Assembly: GCA_030448105.1 (NCBI GenBank)
Contig: JAUJNP010000008.1
Coordinates: forward strand, 124,524 to 177,401
Source of the DNA: Acidimicrobiales bacterium
GTDB lineage: Bacteria > Actinomycetota > Acidimicrobiia > Acidimicrobiales > Iamiaceae
Reading direction: 5' to 3'
DNA: 52,878 nt
Part shown: one piece after another, positions 50,609-52,878 of the stretch
Position numbering within the stretch: position 1 is the first letter of the stretch
Layout: each line of letters begins with the position of its first letter
Program-made: the position numbers and the translations under genes
Notes under the pieces: generated by a model
The model's input: the letters and a program-made list of their open reading frames with translations, nothing else
The model's database searches: none
Told to the model about the DNA's origin: nothing

Positions 50609-51703
50609 TCAGGATGATGCCGTGGGCGCACCCGCCGCCGGCTCGCTCGGACCGGTGCCGCTCTCGGGTTCGTGCCCGTTGCCGCGGCCCTCACGGCTGA
50701 TCAGCCGCCCGGCCCGGGCGGCCAGGCCGGTGGCCGCTCGCCCCACCGGTTCGGCCAGGCGGCCGCGGTACCGGTCCACCCAGGTCCAGGAGCTGTGGCT
50801 GCGGGTGGCACCGAAGTGTCCCTCCACGGTGTCGAGCCCCGTCACCGGCTCGAACAGGTTGCCCGGCCTCAGCGCACCCGTGGGCTCGTCCGTGCGCTGC
50901 ATGGCACTGCCTCCGACGGCGGTCTGCACGTCCATGGCTCTGGGCGACAGCTTCTCGATCAACAGCTGAGCCTTCCCGGCACCGCCGACGACGATCTGCC
51001 GCTGCGGGTGCTCGGCGGCGTCGAGGATGGCTCGGGCCACGACGGCGGCGTCGTACACGGGAGGCGGCGCGGTGGGCACCACCCCGAGCTTCGATCGAGC
51101 CTTGTCGAACAGGGGCGTGTCGGTCGATGCCGGCATGATGTTGGTCACGCTGATCGGGATCTCCTGGTGGGCGAAGTCGATCCGCATCGAGTCGACCAGA
51201 CCCTTGATGCCGTGTTTGGCTGCGCAGTACGGCGCCTGCAGCGGGTACGAGCGCTCGGCCAGCATCGAGGAGATGTGGATGAGCGCACCCCCACCTCGCT
51301 CCTTGAGGTGGGGCACCGCCGCCAGCGCCCCGTAGCCCTGGCCGATCAGATCGACGTCGATCACCCGCCGCAGCTCCTCCGGCGTGAGCTGGTCGAAGGG
51401 TGCGTAGATCGTCACCGCCGCGGCATGGACCCAGGTGTCGAGGCCGCCGAACTCGTCGACCGCCCGCTGGGCCACCGCCGCGACCTGATCGAAGTCCGAG
51501 ACATCGGCGGGCTGAGCCACGGCCCGGCCCCCGGCTCCGGAGATCTCCTCCACCAGGCTGTCGAGCCCGGGGATGCTTCTCGCCGACACCACCACCTTGG
51601 CGCCCTGGGCGGCGAGCTCCTGGGCCGTCTTGCGGCCGATGCCACTGGAGGCCCCCATGACGACGGCGACCTGTTCGGCGATGGGCTTGAGCGTCAGCTG
51701 CAT
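50609..51703 (-). CDS. SDR-family oxidoreductase with C-terminal extension
   Basis: 364 residues. Classical SDR domain (about 1-245): MGASSGIGRKTA, a DVSDF segment, HAAA in place of NNAG, Ser in IHISSMLAE, YCAAKHG for the Tyr and Lys. The remaining 120 residues are specific to a subgroup of long SDRs of about 330-370 residues whose role is unknown; the last 60 are disordered. The ATG follows GAAGGGG. Divergent from the FAD protein at 51902. Confidence 0.88.
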   Translation of the reverse strand: MQLTLKPIAEQVAVVMGASSGIGRKTAQELAAQGAKVVVSARSIPGLDSLVEEISGAGGRAVAQPADVSDFDQVAAVAQRAVDEFGGLDTWVHAAAVTIYAPFDQLTPEELRRVIDVDLIGQGYGALAAVPHLKERGGGALIHISSMLAERSYPLQAPYCAAKHGIKGLVDSMRIDFAHQEIPISVTNIMPASTDTPLFDKARSKLGVVPTAPPPVYDAAVVARAILDAAEHPQRQIVVGGAGKAQLLIEKLSPRAMDVQTAVGGSAMQRTDEPTGALRPGNLFEPVTGLDTVEGHFGATRSHSSWTWVDRYRGRLAEPVGRAATGLAARAGRLISREGRGNGHEPESGTGPSEPAAGAPTASS

Positions 51704-51901
51704 CAGCACCCCTTCTGTTCGCCCCGTGGTTCCTCGACGATTGTCGCGGCAAGGCTCCCGCGGTGCCAGCCAGGGACTCGGCCGGGGACGGGCGGTCTCG
51801 CAGCCGAGCAGAATGGGTAGAAACCACCCGGCCTTCAACGACGTGGGTCGCCAGTAAGGGGGCCTCGGCCCGCCACCCGGAAGGCTGAAGAAGATCTCCA
51901 C
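51704..51901. other. Divergent intergenic region
   Basis: 198 bases between the SDR and the FAD protein. No gene. GGGTAGAAACCACCC (51816-51830) is a partial palindrome containing a TAGAAA hexamer and may be part of a promoter. GAAGAAGA before the ATG at 51902 looks like a ribosome site, so that gene has a leader. Confidence 0.4.
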
Positions 51902-52878
51902 ATGACCGATCCTGGAGCAAGCGCGGTGGTGTCCGAGCCCCGCATCGTGGTCATCGGCGCGGGACCCACCGGCCTTGGCGCCGGCTGGCGCCTCGAGGAG
52001 CTGGGCTACACCGACTGGGTGGTGCTGGAGGCCGACGACCACGTCGGTGGCCTGGCCACGTCGTTCACCGACGAGGCGGGGTTCACCTACGACATCGGCG
52101 GCCACGTCATGTTCAGCCACTACGAGTACTACGACCGCCTGGTCGAGAAGCTCATGGGCGGCGACTTCACCGAGCTCCAGCGCGAGGCGTGGGTGTGGAC
52201 CGAGGGCCGGTTCATCCCCTACCCCTTCCAGAACAACATCGGTGGGCTCGAGCCCCAGACGGTGTACGACTGCGTCACCGGCCTCATCCGCGCCCAGCGC
52301 GAGGAGCACGAGGTCACGAACTTCCGCCAGTGGGTCGACGCCGTGTTCGGCGAGGGCATCGCCAAGCACTTCATGCTGCCTTACAACTTCAAGGTGTGGG
52401 CCACCCCGGCCGAGCTCATGAACTACGTGTGGATCGGCGAGCGGGTCTCGGTAGTCGATGTCGAGACCATCCTGCGCAACGTGCTCCTCGGCGAGGCGCA
52501 GGTGTCGTGGGGACCGAACAACACCTTCCGCTACCCGTTGCGGGGCGGCACCGGCTACCTCTACGAGGGGATGCGGCGCCAGATCGAGGACCACCTCGAG
52601 CTGGAGACGCCGGTGGTGTCGGTGGACCCAGAGGCCAAGGAGGTCCGCACCGCCGACGGGCGGGTGTGGCCCTACGACGTGTTGCTGTCGACCATGCCCC
52701 TCAACCACCTGCTGGGCACCATGCCGGGCGTGCCCGCCGCCGTGCGCCGGGCCGGCGAGGACCTGGTGTGGAGCGGAAGCCACATCGTGGGCGTCGGGAT
52801 CGACCGGCCGGCCAACAGCACCAAGAACTGGATCTACTTCCCCGAGCCCGACGTGCCCTTCTACCGGGTCACGTACCT
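51902..52878 (+). CDS. FAD-dependent amine-oxidase/UDP-galactopyranose-mutase-like protein (partial, runs off the window)
   Basis: 325 residues are visible. FAD-binding VVIGAGPTGLGAGWRLEELG at about 17-36, then VLEADDHVGGLATSF, YDIGGHVMFSHYEYYDRLV and IPYPFQNNI. This pattern with GGH.MFS and Y.PFQ places it near UDP-galactopyranose mutases and protoporphyrinogen-oxidase-like flavoproteins; members are common in polysaccharide or glycolipid gene sets. The remaining C-terminal part is outside the window, so substrate cannot be decided. Confidence 0.8.
   Translation, partial: MTDPGASAVVSEPRIVVIGAGPTGLGAGWRLEELGYTDWVVLEADDHVGGLATSFTDEAGFTYDIGGHVMFSHYEYYDRLVEKLMGGDFTELQREAWVWTEGRFIPYPFQNNIGGLEPQTVYDCVTGLIRAQREEHEVTNFRQWVDAVFGEGIAKHFMLPYNFKVWATPAELMNYVWIGERVSVVDVETILRNVLLGEAQVSWGPNNTFRYPLRGGTGYLYEGMRRQIEDHLELETPVVSVDPEAKEVRTADGRVWPYDVLLSTMPLNHLLGTMPGVPAAVRRAGEDLVWSGSHIVGVGIDRPANSTKNWIYFPEPDVPFYRVTY

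Noticed and set aside
1..52878. CRISPR arrays, rRNA genes, replication origin, complete insertion sequences
   Set aside because: No regularly spaced direct repeats with spacers, no rRNA sequence, no DnaA-box cluster and no transposase were found; the repeat array at 26 kb has no unique spacers of constant length.

Overview
The window is very GC-rich and densely coded. Many starts are GTG, genes overlap by 1-4 bases, and gene content is actinobacterial: a ClpC1-type ClpC, an RsrA-type anti-sigma factor beside a SigR-like ECF factor, a DUF2342 metalloprotease next to tilS and hpt, DisA after RadA, and CoaX with LysS. Inference: a chromosome segment of an actinobacterium, most likely class Acidimicrobiia. 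Species cannot be told. At least a dozen genes and one tRNA have a TANNNT hexamer (usually TAGCGT or TAGGGT) ending only 6-9 bases before the start, so leaderless transcription appears common.

Layout. 1-1808: end of a lysine-rich protein (probably TopA), then tmk and holB. 1818-4487: a PAS/GAF/GGDEF/EAL cyclic-di-GMP enzyme. 4590-6640: tRNA-Thr(CGU) followed by a decayed Rhs gene, a possible small membrane immunity protein and a broken HTH regulator. 6854-11081: metal-binding protein, membrane Ser/Thr kinase, ECF sigma/anti-sigma pair, zinc metalloprotease. 11143-15784: tilS, hpt and a folate cluster (folE, folP, a phosphatase-like gene, folB, folK). 15828-24398: a cofactor region (panC, panD, nadB, nadC, coaX) ending in lysS. 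24405-28162: a NarL-type two-component pair split by a lipid-kinase-like gene. 28235-32627: LOG protein, polyprenyl synthase, clpC. 33457-41644: MFS transporter, radA, disA, dienelactone hydrolase, Crp regulator, ispD-ispF-rlmB, sigma factor. 41657-46666: queA-like gene, SDR, fdhD and a molybdopterin oxidoreductase.

46667-49715 is an accessory region. It is partly lower in GC, has a long inverted repeat, an acetyltransferase, small cysteine-rich and membrane proteins, and the 3' part of a tyrosine integrase lying 16 bases from a second tRNA-Thr (UGU). It looks like the remnant of an island inserted at that tRNA. Beyond it are a flavin-dependent oxidoreductase, another SDR and the start of an FAD amine-oxidase/UDP-galactopyranose-mutase-like gene that leaves the window.

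The most interesting non-coding items are: a family of about 75-base palindromic elements (three and a half copies in an array near 26.1-26.4 kb, single copies near 28.9 and 34.7 kb); a promoter-containing unit repeated three times before the scramblase-like gene at 20.3 kb; and a phosphatase-fold gene without its catalytic cysteine inside the folate operon. Several conserved genes (nadB, polyprenyl synthase, clpC) and two accessory genes carry small indels, so raw-read support should be checked before any is called a real mutation.
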